DNA of 64,000 nucleotides from Clostridium_B lapidicellarium (lineage in GTDB: Bacteria > Bacillota > Clostridia > Clostridiales > Clostridiaceae). The notes below the pieces were generated by a model. The model saw nothing but the letters and a program-made list of their open reading frames with translations, had not been told where the DNA came from and made no database searches. The translations under genes and the position numbers were made by a program. Below are positions 44,855 through 52,694 of the stretch, one piece after another; positions within the stretch are counted from its first letter, which is position 1, and each line of letters begins with the position of its first letter. The DNA lies in contig NZ_JBGFFE010000007.1 of the NCBI RefSeq assembly GCF_041224415.1, forward strand, positions 1 to 64,000. Reading direction: 5' to 3'.

Positions 44855-46121
44855 TACTATCACCGCCTTTGTTATATTGTTTACCTACCATAGTAAGAGG
44901 AATATAATTTCCATTCACTATCAATTGGTCTCCTCCGTCTAATGGGGGATCTTCTTCAAGTGCTCTACATTCATTAGGGGTCTTAATACCGTTTTGTACT
45001 GCTGTTGTATATGCTTCAATCCTGCTCTTTGTATCACCCCTCAACATTACATCAGCGTTAAATTTCGTATAATATCCCTGCTTTATCTCTGCTGTTGTAA
45101 AAAGCTTGTAAGTAGATTCCTGCTCATACATTGTTAGAATGGCCATCATAGTGTCGCTATAGAATTCCCTGTTTGCTTCACTTGTACTGGAATAGGAACT
45201 TTTTACAAGCTCGTTTAACTGGTGCAGCTTTATTCCAAATGCCGCCGATATTTGTTGTGCACTATACTTTGTATTCTCAAGGAACTGTGCATCTGTAAGC
45301 TTTAATGCTAACGGCTGAAATGTATATCCATAAGGTAATAAACTTACCCTATTGGCATTTTTAAGTCCATTTGCCATCTGCTCAAATTTATTCCTGAATA
45401 CTCCCTCTGCTTCCGGGCTTAAATCTCCGGTGTAATTTATAATACCTGCTGTCTGCATACCGTTCTGTATGCTGTTTTTAAGAAATTCTACAGCAGAGCC
45501 ACTTGTATTTATAGCCCCTTGAAGTACCTGTATGGGACTTATTCCTACTATTCCATCTGTTGTAAGGCTTTTAAAATGCAGTAAATCATAGCTTTGTAGC
45601 TTATGCCTTACCCCCGCATTGTCCGTGTAAATATACCAGATAGTATCTTTAGAACTTATAAGCCCTTCATCATCAATCCATATTTCCATCTTGGTTGGAT
45701 CTAATGGATACAGCCCTTGTATAAGCCCTGCATATTGCCCGCTCTGGATAAAATCAATCCATACATACGAATTACCATATATATTCCTAAGTGTTTCAAC
45801 GCATTTCCAGAAATCACTTGCTGACATAAAAGGGTTAGGTCTTAATTTAAGTAATGGATATAAATAGTGTTCTGTAGCCTTTTTAATTCCCCCGCTGTCC
45901 TGGTATATCTTGCATGGAAGTTTCCCCATTGTTTCAGATAGTATCTTAATACACGTGTAGGTCACTACCTCATTTAAGGCATTTTTACCGCCTAAATTTA
46001 ATTCTCCCGGGGCTATGCCTAAATACTGTACTAATTGGCTCATGTTAACGGGAACTTGTGTCCCATCGCCATTTAATACCGTCTGGTTTCTTATCCTGTT
46101 TATTGCATTTTTAAATAACAT
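44847..46121 (-). CDS. Phage portal protein, HK97 type
   Basis: 424 residues. ISETMGKLPCKIYQDSGG-like N terminus (ILSETMGKLPCKIYQ), LLKLRPNPFMSASDFWKCVETLRNIYGNSYVWI, SYDLLHFKSLTTDGIVGISPI, and AFGIKLHQLNELVKSSYSSTSEANREFYSDTM are diagnostic. Forms the DNA gate of the head and binds terminase. Confidence 0.93.
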   Translation of the reverse strand: MLFKNAINRIRNQTVLNGDGTQVPVNMSQLVQYLGIAPGELNLGGKNALNEVVTYTCIKILSETMGKLPCKIYQDSGGIKKATEHYLYPLLKLRPNPFMSASDFWKCVETLRNIYGNSYVWIDFIQSGQYAGLIQGLYPLDPTKMEIWIDDEGLISSKDTIWYIYTDNAGVRHKLQSYDLLHFKSLTTDGIVGISPIQVLQGAINTSGSAVEFLKNSIQNGMQTAGIINYTGDLSPEAEGVFRNKFEQMANGLKNANRVSLLPYGYTFQPLALKLTDAQFLENTKYSAQQISAAFGIKLHQLNELVKSSYSSTSEANREFYSDTMMAILTMYEQESTYKLFTTAEIKQGYYTKFNADVMLRGDTKSRIEAYTTAVQNGIKTPNECRALEEDPPLDGGDQLIVNGNYIPLTMVGKQYNKGGDSNE

Positions 46122-46126
46122 TCACA

Positions 46127-46306
46127 TCACCTGCTATCCGTGGCCTTGCTGATTGTATAGGCAAGTATTAACAATATAATTCCTACTACGCATATACCAG
46201 CCTGCCACATAAAAGAAAAAGCAGCCACAGCAAAACAAATTAGTCCCATGGTTGCTAGAATATCATCTATATACTTTTTAAAAATCTTTCCTATTGTTTT
46301 TATCAT
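46127..46306 (-). CDS. Small two-span membrane protein
   Basis: 59 residues from the ATG at 46306 behind GGAGGTGATG. Two membrane segments (ILATMGLICFAVAAFSFMW and GICVVGIILLILAYTI). Small membrane proteins at the terminase-portal junction are common in clostridial phages; role unknown. Confidence 0.65.
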   Translation of the reverse strand: MIKTIGKIFKKYIDDILATMGLICFAVAAFSFMWQAGICVVGIILLILAYTISKATDSR

Positions 46307-46310
46307 GGCA

Positions 46311-47408
46311 TCACCTCCATAATTTATCAAGGAATTCATTCGTTGCGTATTGGTTAACATCAACATCATATTCCTTATTTTCTATCATAACCTTGTGTAC
46401 GTCTATAATTGCGTCCACAGGGTCTATCCTTTTAATCCTGTAGTTTTTATCTATCTTACATTCTCCAAAACTATTATAGGTAAGCTTTGCATTACATACT
46501 GACCATGTTAAAAGCCCGTTATTCTTGTCATATTGAATATTTCCACCGTCTACAGATAGCTTAAAATCTTCTGTAGCACTGTTTAAATTCCTTGCGGACT
46601 GTGTAATTTCAATACAATCACACCCAAAGGTATCTAAATCCCTTAAAAAAGCATCCGCATTATGGGGGTCATAAGCAATAAATTTATATTTCAGTCTATA
46701 TTTTTCTTGTAAGTCTCTTAAATACTGGATTATATACTGGTAATCTGTTTTAACTCCGCCTAAAGTTTCAGTAAGAGTTATAAGTTTTTGTCTTACCCAT
46801 ATATCATACGGAGCCTTATCCGTCTGAATATGCTCCTGCAATCTTTTTTTAGGCATGAAACTATGAGAATGTATAAAATATTTATCTTTAGGAAGCTGAA
46901 ATTCCAAGGCCAGAGAAGTCAGGTCTCCACCAGAACTTAAATCCAATCCTACACCACACTCTCTGCCAGACATATCTTCAAGAGTATAGCCAGTCCCACA
47001 GCTTTTCCAATTCACGATATTTATATAATCGTCATCAGCCATCTGAACCCACATATTAAGGTCTTTGGTCATAAAGTTCCTTAGTTCCTCGCCCTGCATC
47101 TCTTTTGCTTTTATTGCGTCTGCTTTTAATGCAGTAAGGGTTTCTGGTGTCCACAATGGATTAGCCTTCTGCCAGTTCTTTTCATTCCAAATATCGTCAT
47201 TCTTGTCCAATTGGCATATATAAACAAATTGGGTTTCATCAGGTACAACGCCTTTTAGGACTTTGCAACAATATTCATAAAGGTCATAGCATGGGCCGTT
47301 AAGATTAAATCCTGCTGTAGTTATAACGCTTATCAAACATTGCTTTAACTTTTTAGTACCATCAGACAATAGCTTATACATCTGGTTGTCTCTATGAGCA
47401 TGATATTC
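46311..47408 (-). CDS. terL: Terminase large subunit, exon 2 (nuclease half)
   Basis: The C-terminal 365 codons of TerL, beginning EYHAHRDNQMYKLLSDG. The nuclease domain has GVGLDLSSGGDLTSLALEF, YKFIAYDPHNADAFLRDL and the end DPVDAIIDVHKVMIENKEY, with acidic metal ligands. It has no start of its own; it continues exon 1 (48704-49327) once the group I intron 47409-48703 is removed, joining ...ASID to EYHAH in frame. Total mature length 573 residues, normal for this family. Confidence 0.88.
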   Translation of the reverse strand, partial: EYHAHRDNQMYKLLSDGTKKLKQCLISVITTAGFNLNGPCYDLYEYCCKVLKGVVPDETQFVYICQLDKNDDIWNEKNWQKANPLWTPETLTALKADAIKAKEMQGEELRNFMTKDLNMWVQMADDDYINIVNWKSCGTGYTLEDMSGRECGVGLDLSSGGDLTSLALEFQLPKDKYFIHSHSFMPKKRLQEHIQTDKAPYDIWVRQKLITLTETLGGVKTDYQYIIQYLRDLQEKYRLKYKFIAYDPHNADAFLRDLDTFGCDCIEITQSARNLNSATEDFKLSVDGGNIQYDKNNGLLTWSVCNAKLTYNSFGECKIDKNYRIKRIDPVDAIIDVHKVMIENKEYDVDVNQYATNEFLDKLWR

Positions 47409-48703
47409 CAATATTGTTATCCTGTAGGCTTTTTATCCTACAGTTCTTACAGTTTCCTATAAGTTCAGCGTACATTTTCAACCAATAAAAAAGACAACCT
47501 TTTTATTGGTTGCCGGATACTCTTGGGAAGATTATATTTATTCACTTCCTACGCGTTACGGTGTTCTATAGCCTTTCGTAATCCATAGAATTACCTCGGT
47601 ATTAGCATGAGCCTTTTGTCCATTCCGTAATAGTGGTTCTATGCTTATTTAATAAATTAGCAATGCCTTTAACAGTCATACCTTTCTTTCTTAATTCTAA
47701 CGCTTTAGCCTTCATTAATTTATTTTTTTCTTCCCTTGCCTCTTTAGTAGCATCTTTATACATATATTCACTTAAATTATATTTTTTGATTAAATCTTTT
47801 TTACTCATACCATTTAGAAAATCTTCTTTTACTTTTTCGTTTCTTTCGGATACCAATTGATTTATTGTTTTGCCCGTTGCTTTCTTTACCGCTCTATAAT
47901 CATACCCATACTCATTCACTATATCATGAATAGAAATGCCTCTGTTAAATAAATTTTTTATTTGTTCATACATTTGTCTTATTCCGATTTTATTTTGTTG
48001 CTTTAAATAGTCATTCAAATCTTCTCTTATATACCCCCAGTTTGCACCGGTTTGAATCTTATTTATAGTGGTATGGTCCACGTTATATTTATTAGCTAAA
48101 TATTGTTGGCTTTTCCCATGATAAAGAGCAATTTTAATTTCTTCAACTTCCTGCGCATTTAATTTATTATTTTTGCCTCTGCTTGAATTAATCATTTTAT
48201 TTATAACTTTTTTACTATGATGTTTACCATACATTGGATTTTTATCTCCAAGTTTCATTAACCTCATCTCGTCTGAAATTTCCTTATTCTTTCTTCCCCC
48301 TCCCTCTATGTTGTAGCCTTTGCTTCTTGAGGTAGACTCATAATAATTAATCCAATATATTTCTCTTTCATCTAGTTTATTTATTTCCACATATTCAAGT
48401 ATTTTAAATTCAAAATTGGTAATCCCGTATTTTTTAACTGATCTTTGTAGATATGAATTCTCATGTTTTCCTTCTTTAAGTTTGCATTTGTGAATGCTTA
48501 AGCGTTCTGTAAGATTATAAGTTTGTCCTATATAAATTTTACTATTTACTAAATTTTTAATGTAATAAATCCCACTTTTCACAGTATAACACCTCATTAA
48601 TATTATACCATAAAAATCTACGGATGTAAAATGCAGCTTTTATCCTCCACCGAATTTACCCGGTTTTCACTAATAAATCTCTTTATTAGGTGACGAATAA
48701 CTC
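47409..48703 (-). mobile_element. Group I intron in the terminase large-subunit gene
   Basis: A 1295-nt insertion splitting terL at the conserved ...SID/EYHA... site. Evidence for group I: the 5' exon ends in T and intron bases GTCA can pair with TGAT, giving the required U-G pair at the splice site; the last intron base is G; exons join in frame. The 5' core has CCGGGTAAATTCGGTGGA-like sequence, and after the endonuclease gene come ACCGAGGTAA, CCGTAACGCGTAGG and stable hairpins (CAACCAATAAAAA arms; CTGTAGG/CCTACAG). It encodes a GIY-YIG endonuclease, the usual partner of such introns. Confidence 0.85.
47602..48582 (-). CDS. GIY-YIG homing endonuclease of the terL intron
   Basis: 326 residues. 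The nuclease domain starts at once (SGIYYIKNLVNSKIYIGQT, SIHKCKLKEG, FEFKILEYVE, EIYWINYYES). NUMOD3-type DNA-binding motifs follow (LGDKNPMYGKHHSKKV), then several HTH units (QQYLANKYNVDHTTINKI, IHDIVNEYGYDYRAVK, KDLIKKYNLSEYMYK, VKGIANLLNKHRTTI). GTG at 48582 has GAGGTG seven bases upstream; an ATG at 48597 lacks a ribosome site. It should cut intron-less terL alleles and drive intron spread. Its 3' end overlaps the intron core. Confidence 0.85.
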   Translation of the reverse strand: MKSGIYYIKNLVNSKIYIGQTYNLTERLSIHKCKLKEGKHENSYLQRSVKKYGITNFEFKILEYVEINKLDEREIYWINYYESTSRSKGYNIEGGGRKNKEISDEMRLMKLGDKNPMYGKHHSKKVINKMINSSRGKNNKLNAQEVEEIKIALYHGKSQQYLANKYNVDHTTINKIQTGANWGYIREDLNDYLKQQNKIGIRQMYEQIKNLFNRGISIHDIVNEYGYDYRAVKKATGKTINQLVSERNEKVKEDFLNGMSKKDLIKKYNLSEYMYKDATKEAREEKNKLMKAKALELRKKGMTVKGIANLLNKHRTTITEWTKGSC

Positions 48704-49327
48704 ATCAATGCTAGCAAAATAGCTTCTGAAGCCATCTATACTCTTGGAATCTCTACCTAAAGCCCTAATGGTACCGCCTGTAAGATTACACTCTATTGTG
48801 CTTTTATAATCCTTTATTGTAAATAATCCTTGCTTTGTTTTTGTGCCAGATAATTCTTTATCTGCATTTATAAATTTATAGCATTCTTTTAATACTATTT
48901 TTGCCTGGTCCTCTTTAGTTGCGACTGTATAACATTGCGGATAGTTATACCCTGAAAAATTGGAATAATATAAAGCCGGTACTGCATTCCCGACACTCTT
49001 ACCATTTTGCCTGGCAACTTGTATATACGAAGTTCTAAATCTTCTATATCCGGTGTCCTTATGCACCCATCCATTCCATGAGCCAAACATAAAACATTGA
49101 AACGGATATAATTTCATAGGTGCAGGTTCTTCACCTTCGGCGAGTATTAAATTTTCAGCAAAATCTATAATATCATTTGCCTTGTCTTCATCCCATACAT
49201 AAGGGAAATCATCAGTCCCTTGTCTTTCTAAATCGTTAAGGTGTCTTTTGCAAGATAATATTTCTAGCTCGCCTTTATTGTATTTGCCGTCGCAAACATC
49301 AGCAGCAAATTGAGTAGCTCTATCCAT
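48704..49327 (-). CDS. terL: Terminase large subunit, exon 1 (ATPase half)
   Basis: The first 208 codons of TerL. MDRATQFAADVCDGKY is the usual start, LYPFQCFMFGSWNGW the adenine-binding Q-motif region, SYIQVARQNGKSVGNA the Walker A, and GFRSYFASID the Walker B, which the intron interrupts directly after Asp. The ATG at 49327 has GAAGTGG upstream and overlaps the terS stop by eight bases. Continuing without splicing would add only ELFVT and stop. Confidence 0.88.
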
Positions 49328-49790
49328 TATTACCACTTCGCTTATATCTATCCCATTTACTCTTAGGTTTGTCTTCATCCTCATTTTTAGGTATCACAAG
49401 TTTACATCTACTAGATATAGTCAATCCCAAATCAGACGCCGCAGATCTGCACTGCTTAAAATATTTGTCTTGTATACTTACAATATCTTTATCAAGCAAG
49501 TAATTTGCGTCTTCAAGCATTTTCCGTGTAATATTTATATACATCTTTTTTGCAATAATAAATCTAGCCAATGCATCTTCATCAAGATTACTCATTATCT
49601 TAATCCTAATGAGTTCCTTGGCTATTTTATTGAATTCTTCTTTTAAATCATCATCTAAATAAGACGGTGCTCTTATATTATCATTTGGTGCTTTTACTTC
49701 TGTATTTTTTCTTTCCTCAATTTCAGCCTTAGTTAAATGCTTTTTCCCTTTAGCTGCAATCAAGTCTATAGGCTGTCTAGGTCTAGCCAT
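49320..49790 (-). CDS. terS: Terminase small subunit, P27 family
   Basis: 156 residues from the ATG at 49790, behind AAGGAGGTC. MARPRQPIDLIAAKGKKHLTKAEIEERKN and PSYLDDDLKEEFNKIAKELIRIKIMSNLDEDALARFI match P27/phage terminase small subunits. It recognises the packaging site, here most likely just upstream of its own gene. Confidence 0.9.
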   Translation of the reverse strand: MARPRQPIDLIAAKGKKHLTKAEIEERKNTEVKAPNDNIRAPSYLDDDLKEEFNKIAKELIRIKIMSNLDEDALARFIIAKKMYINITRKMLEDANYLLDKDIVSIQDKYFKQCRSAASDLGLTISSRCKLVIPKNEDEDKPKSKWDRYKRSGNNG

Positions 49791-50020
49791 TCTATGACCT
49801 CCTTCCTTCATTTCACGTTATGAATGGTGCATAAAATTCTATTTAGGGACTTCATGCGAGAGAACAGGCCCCCATGTGGTGCTACGCAGTGAGCCCAAAC
49901 TTTTTTATATCCCCCTCATACCAACGGTTTCAGGACATAGGCTTTAGAACTAAATTCCCTATCATAAGCCCTTTTACTTTATTTCCCAACCGTTGTATAA
50001 TTATTGCATAATTCATAATG
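49791..50020. other. Putative packaging (cos) region
   Basis: A gene-free stretch between the HNH and terS genes. It contains an unusually GC-rich patch at about 49850-49905 (CCCCCATGTGG, GCTACGCAGTGAGCCC) and an inverted pair CCAACGG/CCGTTG (about 49921-49995). In phages with an HNH gene beside the terminase, cos cleavage uses HNH plus terminase, and the site lies here. Exact cut positions cannot be read. Confidence 0.4.
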
Positions 50021-50461
50021 TCATCTTGCAAATTGTTTATTCCATTCATTCAATATGAATCTTAATCGTTCTTGTGCCCTTGCCTTATCCTTCTTATATA
50101 GTTCATGTATATATCTATGGTTCATATCGGTTAGTGGTATAAGGTTATCTATCTCTAGTCTCTTACTATAGTCATCTTCTATCGGCATGATATGGTGTAC
50201 TACATTAGCTTGTACTATCATGTGCTCTATGTAGTAAGACCATAGACATAATCCTTTATACTTTATATTTATATATTGTCTTACCTTTCTCCATTCATTA
50301 GTAGAATAGAATTTCCAGTTCTTATTACCCTTTCTCCTGTTGTCATACTCTTTATATCTTTCCTTCTGCCTTGCTTCATACTTCTTGGTACATTCATTAC
50401 AATACCTTTGTCCTGCATCTATTAGTCTTCCACACTTAGGGCATAGCTTCTTTAGCGCCAT
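50021..50461 (-). CDS. HNH endonuclease next to terminase
   Basis: 146 residues. An N-terminal zinc ribbon (CPKCGRLIDAGQRYCNEC), then the HNH core: FYSTNEWRKVRQYI, LCLWSYYIEH, ANVVHHIMPIEDD and EIDNLIPLTDMNHRYIH. Such proteins act with terminase in cos-type packaging. The second half of the usual CxxC pair inside the core is altered (LCLWSYY), so zinc binding there may be lost. Confidence 0.87.
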   Translation of the reverse strand: MALKKLCPKCGRLIDAGQRYCNECTKKYEARQKERYKEYDNRRKGNKNWKFYSTNEWRKVRQYINIKYKGLCLWSYYIEHMIVQANVVHHIMPIEDDYSKRLEIDNLIPLTDMNHRYIHELYKKDKARAQERLRFILNEWNKQFAR

Positions 50462-50478
50462 ATATAATCATCTGCCTT

Positions 50479-50631
50479 TTAACATTGTCTTGCTGGGTCA
50501 TTAGGTTTACTTCCTATCGGTGGTTCGCTATTGATATCTCTAGTACTATGACTATTAGATATCTCAGTCCCTATACAAGATGTACTTATCATCTGACTTG
50601 GTATATATCGTTCTGCTCTCTCCATATTCAT
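50479..50631 (-). CDS. Small phage early protein
   Basis: 50 residues beginning MNMERAERYIPSQMISTSC and ending SEPPIGSKPNDPARQC. No domain recognised. The start is uncertain: a good GGAGG site lies at about 50655 and the reading frame is open up to it, so a non-ATG start a few codons upstream is possible. It follows a strong terminator hairpin. Confidence 0.5.
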   Translation of the reverse strand: MNMERAERYIPSQMISTSCIGTEISNSHSTRDINSEPPIGSKPNDPARQC

Positions 50632-50675
50632 TACTAAATCATAGCAATACTTTATTCCTCCTTTAAAATAAAAAA

Positions 50676-50721
50676 AGAGAGCCACATACTACAGAATTTA
50701 ATCTGTAATACATGGCTCTCT
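50676..50721 (-). terminator. Terminator hairpin in the early region
   Basis: AGAGAGCCATGTA and TATGTGGCTCTCT arms with a central ACAGATT/AATTCTGT stem, then TTTTTTTATTTT on the minus strand. Directly downstream is the ribosome site of the next gene. Confidence 0.75.
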
Positions 50722-50738
50722 AGGTGCTCTATATTATT

Positions 50739-50945
50739 CTATTTAATCATTTTCTTTGATGTAGATCCTGTTTTAATGTCCTTATATGTAATTACATTTT
50801 CACTCCTATTTATACTTGTAATGACCTTCCAATTCCTAAAATCTGGCGTTCGTAAAGTATCTATCAAAAATAGAATTCCTAAAATAACGCCTATTATTGT
50901 CCATATTCCCATTCCAGTAAATAAATATTGTGCCAACCCATTCAT
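50739..50945 (-). CDS. Small single-span membrane protein
   Basis: 68 residues; one membrane helix (MGIWTIIGVILGILFLIDTL) and a basic C-terminal tail. Its ATG overlaps the stop of the upstream zinc-finger gene (ATGA), so the two are coupled. Function unknown. Confidence 0.65.
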   Translation of the reverse strand: MNGLAQYLFTGMGIWTIIGVILGILFLIDTLRTPDFRNWKVITSINRSENVITYKDIKTGSTSKKMIK

Positions 50946-51094
50946 ATTGTTTCGCTTCCTTCTTCCCTATCTATATCAGTAAGCTTTATACTGTATTTAT
51001 TTAGAGTGCCACATCTAGGACATTTTATTTCTGCATCTGCTGTACCATCTATCTTTCCTAAAAACTTACCACATTTAGTACATCTTAACTTCAT
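50942..51094 (-). CDS. Com-like zinc-finger protein
   Basis: 50 residues: MKLRCTKCGKFLGKIDG and EIKCPRCGTLNKY give two CxxC pairs 19-20 residues apart, the zinc ribbon of Mu Com and similar small phage proteins. Com is a translational regulator in Mu; here only nucleic-acid binding can be inferred. Confidence 0.7.
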   Translation of the reverse strand: MKLRCTKCGKFLGKIDGTADAEIKCPRCGTLNKYSIKLTDIDREEGSETI

Positions 51095-51119
51095 ATCTCT
51101 AACTCCTTCACATAAAAAT

Positions 51120-51161
51120 AGAGCCTATATTATAGACTTCTACATCTACAATATAGGCTCT
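51120..51161 (-). terminator. Terminator hairpin in the early region
   Basis: AGAGCCTATAT/ATATAGGCTCT arms with a second internal stem (GTAGATGTAGA region), then TATTTTTATG on the minus strand. Same design as the hairpin at 50676. Confidence 0.7.
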
Positions 51162-51175
51162 CTAAGGTGCTCTTA

Positions 51176-51403
51176 TTATTTAATTAATTCGGCTATCTTT
51201 TTAGCTTCTTTTTCTATGAAATCCCATAAATCAGTAGTCAAAATAAATCCCCTAGGTATTTGTATATTGTATGGTATTATTACGGTCTTCTCATTCTGCG
51301 TTACTTTTAAATTAAACTCAATTGATGTTATAAGTTGCTCGGTTCCACCTATACGTACAAGATCTACTTTATTCTCTTTATAATTCAAAACTTCATATCC
51401 CAT
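51176..51403 (-). CDS. Small phage protein, unknown
   Basis: 75 residues, beta-rich first half (VLNYKENKVDLVRIGG, SIEFNLKVTQNEKTVIIPYNIQIP) and a C-terminal helix (LWDFIEKEAKKIAELIK). No recognised domain. It is followed by a terminator hairpin. Confidence 0.6.
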   Translation of the reverse strand: MGYEVLNYKENKVDLVRIGGTEQLITSIEFNLKVTQNEKTVIIPYNIQIPRGFILTTDLWDFIEKEAKKIAELIK

Positions 51404-51412
51404 ATTTACTCC

Positions 51413-51778
51413 CTATGTATTTAATGAACATGCTAATATATATTCTGGAAACTTGCTTAACGCTTCCTCCTTCATTTCTTCTGGATATAAATTTTCAATT
51501 ATTAGTCTGTTTTCTATTTGTCTTTTAACCCTATCCGTTAGATAATCTATTGTTACTGGAGCTAATCGTATTCTTGTATTTTTATCTAGAGGTATGTATT
51601 TAGCCATATTGTCTAATTCCTTTTTAAGCATCTTATTAATTTCTATATTTATTTCATTAATATTTTTATTATATATTTCTTCTGTTTTTGTTTTGAAATC
51701 CATAGTGCCATCTTCTGTAGTAATATCTGTCTCATTACCTCTAGCCTGTCCATCTATGTATATAGTTGAATTACTCAT
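51413..51778 (-). CDS. Phage early protein, unknown
   Basis: 121 residues from the ATG at 51778, with TAGGAGG upstream. Mostly helical and charged (KTKTEEIYNKNINEINIEINKMLKKELDNMAKYI, YLTDRVKRQIENRLIIE). No motif recognised. Part of the run of small early genes between the terminase block and the CRISPR-Cas operon. Confidence 0.6.
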   Translation of the reverse strand: MSNSTIYIDGQARGNETDITTEDGTMDFKTKTEEIYNKNINEINIEINKMLKKELDNMAKYIPLDKNTRIRLAPVTIDYLTDRVKRQIENRLIIENLYPEEMKEEALSKFPEYILACSLNT

Positions 51779-51786
51779 ATATCCTC

Positions 51787-51978
51787 CTATCCCAGTGCAT
51801 AGACACATATATTATCCATGCATCTACAAGAGCATATTAATTTTGTTCCTCTATTTTTGCACCCTCTACAATGCTTGACCATAAAATCCTCTTCACATTC
51901 AGCCCTTTGCTCTCTATTTTTCCCACATGTTGAACATTTCTCCGTACATGCTATTTTATTTTCATCTGATTCACTCAC
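51787..51978 (-). CDS. Cysteine-rich small protein
   Basis: 63 residues starting with GTG directly after the upstream stop (TAAGTG). Ten cysteines: CTEKCSTCGKN, CEED, HCRGCKNRG and CSCRCMDNIC, likely two zinc sites. Unknown function; probably a nucleic-acid- or protein-binding module. Confidence 0.6.
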   Translation of the reverse strand: MSESDENKIACTEKCSTCGKNREQRAECEEDFMVKHCRGCKNRGTKLICSCRCMDNICVYALG

Positions 51979-52191
51979 TTATCTAACCTCCCTCAAGGCT
52001 CCTTTAATCCTCTTGTACACCCTATTACCCATACATTCCTTTAAATTATCCGTAGCTTTCTCTGTATGTAATTTAGAACTAGAACAATAAGGGCATCTTA
52101 ATTCTCCATTAAATCTCTCCTGCTGTTCTGTCAGTAATACAAATTCTCTACTACATCTATTACATTTAATACTTATGTATATTGGTTTCAT
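51979..52191 (-). CDS. Zinc-ribbon small protein
   Basis: 70 residues from the ATG at 52191 behind AAAGGAG. YISIKCNRCSREFVL and ELRCPYCSSSKL form a CxxC...CxxC ribbon, with a basic C-terminal helix. Translationally linked to the Cys-rich gene downstream. Confidence 0.65.
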   Translation of the reverse strand: MKPIYISIKCNRCSREFVLLTEQQERFNGELRCPYCSSSKLHTEKATDNLKECMGNRVYKRIKGALREVR

Positions 52192-52222
52192 TATTATCAA
52201 CTCCTTTCAGGCATAAAAAATA

Positions 52223-52243
52223 AGTACCAGGTTTTCTGGTACT
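52223..52243 (-). terminator. Terminator hairpin in the early region
   Basis: AGTACCAG/CTGGTACT with a five-base loop, followed on the minus strand by TATTTTTTATG; it begins right at the stop of the gene at 52244. Confidence 0.75.
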
Positions 52244-52438
52244 CTAAGCTATCTTCTTTATATATTTTTGATTTAATATATCCTTAATTTCATTATATCC
52301 CATACCTAATGAAATTAATCCTGTTATGATATTCTCAAGTTCCTGAACTTCTTTCAATTCATCAGGGTTAAAATAATCTCCTGAAACTCCACGTGGCTGA
52401 AGCCAGTGGAGTTTCAGTACTTCTCTTAATCCTCTCAT
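52244..52438 (-). CDS. Small phage protein containing a long inverted repeat
   Basis: 64 residues from the ATG at 52438 (GGGAGGG upstream): MRGLREVLKLHWLQPRGVSG then an acidic helical part. Codons 8-19 are formed by a near-perfect 17-bp hairpin (52381-52417). No domain recognised. It follows a structured 5' leader. Confidence 0.5.
   Translation of the reverse strand: MRGLREVLKLHWLQPRGVSGDYFNPDELKEVQELENIITGLISLGMGYNEIKDILNQKYIKKIA
52381..52417. repeat. Near-perfect 17-bp inverted repeat inside a gene
   Basis: CTGAAACTCCA (52381-52391) and TGGAGTTTCAG (52407-52417) are exact arms; the inner C-TGGCT/AGCCA-G extends pairing with one bulge and a two-base loop. It is GC-richer than its surroundings and lies within coding sequence. 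Confidence 0.75.
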
Positions 52439-52453
52439 ATTGAACCCTCCCAT

Positions 52454-52560
52454 AAATTTGTTACTCCAGGAGCAGCCGGAACATACCCGGCTATTCGTCT
52501 CCCCTGGGAAGGTGGCAGGTGTTCTCCTACAAACCTAAAAAGCTTGGCTACTTATTAGTA
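52454..52560 (-). ncRNA. GC-rich structured leader RNA
   Basis: On the minus strand, CCAGG...GAG and CTCCTGG enclose AGCCGG/CCGGCT, two stacked stems ending 20 bases before the ribosome site of the gene at 52438. The stretch (GGAGAACACCTGCC, GGGGAGACGAATAG) stands out from the AT-rich context. I do not recognise a known riboswitch; it could be a phage cis-regulatory RNA or a small RNA. Confidence 0.45.
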
Positions 52561-52648
52561 TCTCCACAACCAAACTTTTTAACTAACCTATATATAAATA
52601 TGTTGACATTTCCGATTGTTTTTATTCACCAAACTAGATTTTTAAGTC

Positions 52649-52680
52649 TAAAAAAGTACCCGGGATTAACCAGATACCTT
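52649..52680 (-). terminator. Terminator after cas6
   Basis: Minus-strand stem TATCTGG/CCCGGGTA with AAG/CTT at the base, followed by TTTTTT. It begins 15 bases after the cas6 stop and closes the CRISPR-Cas operon. Confidence 0.6.
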
Positions 52681-52694
52681 GCAAAAAACTATTT

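Noticed and set aside
49934..50017. 28-codon minus-strand frame after HNH
   Set aside because: No ribosome site and no domain; lies in the putative packaging region.
50479..50685. 68-codon version of the small early protein
   Set aside because: Its start would lie inside the terminator hairpin and before the ribosome site.
52454..52560. Known riboswitch classes (THF, c-di-GMP, cobalamin)
   Set aside because: Conserved core sequences of these classes were not found.
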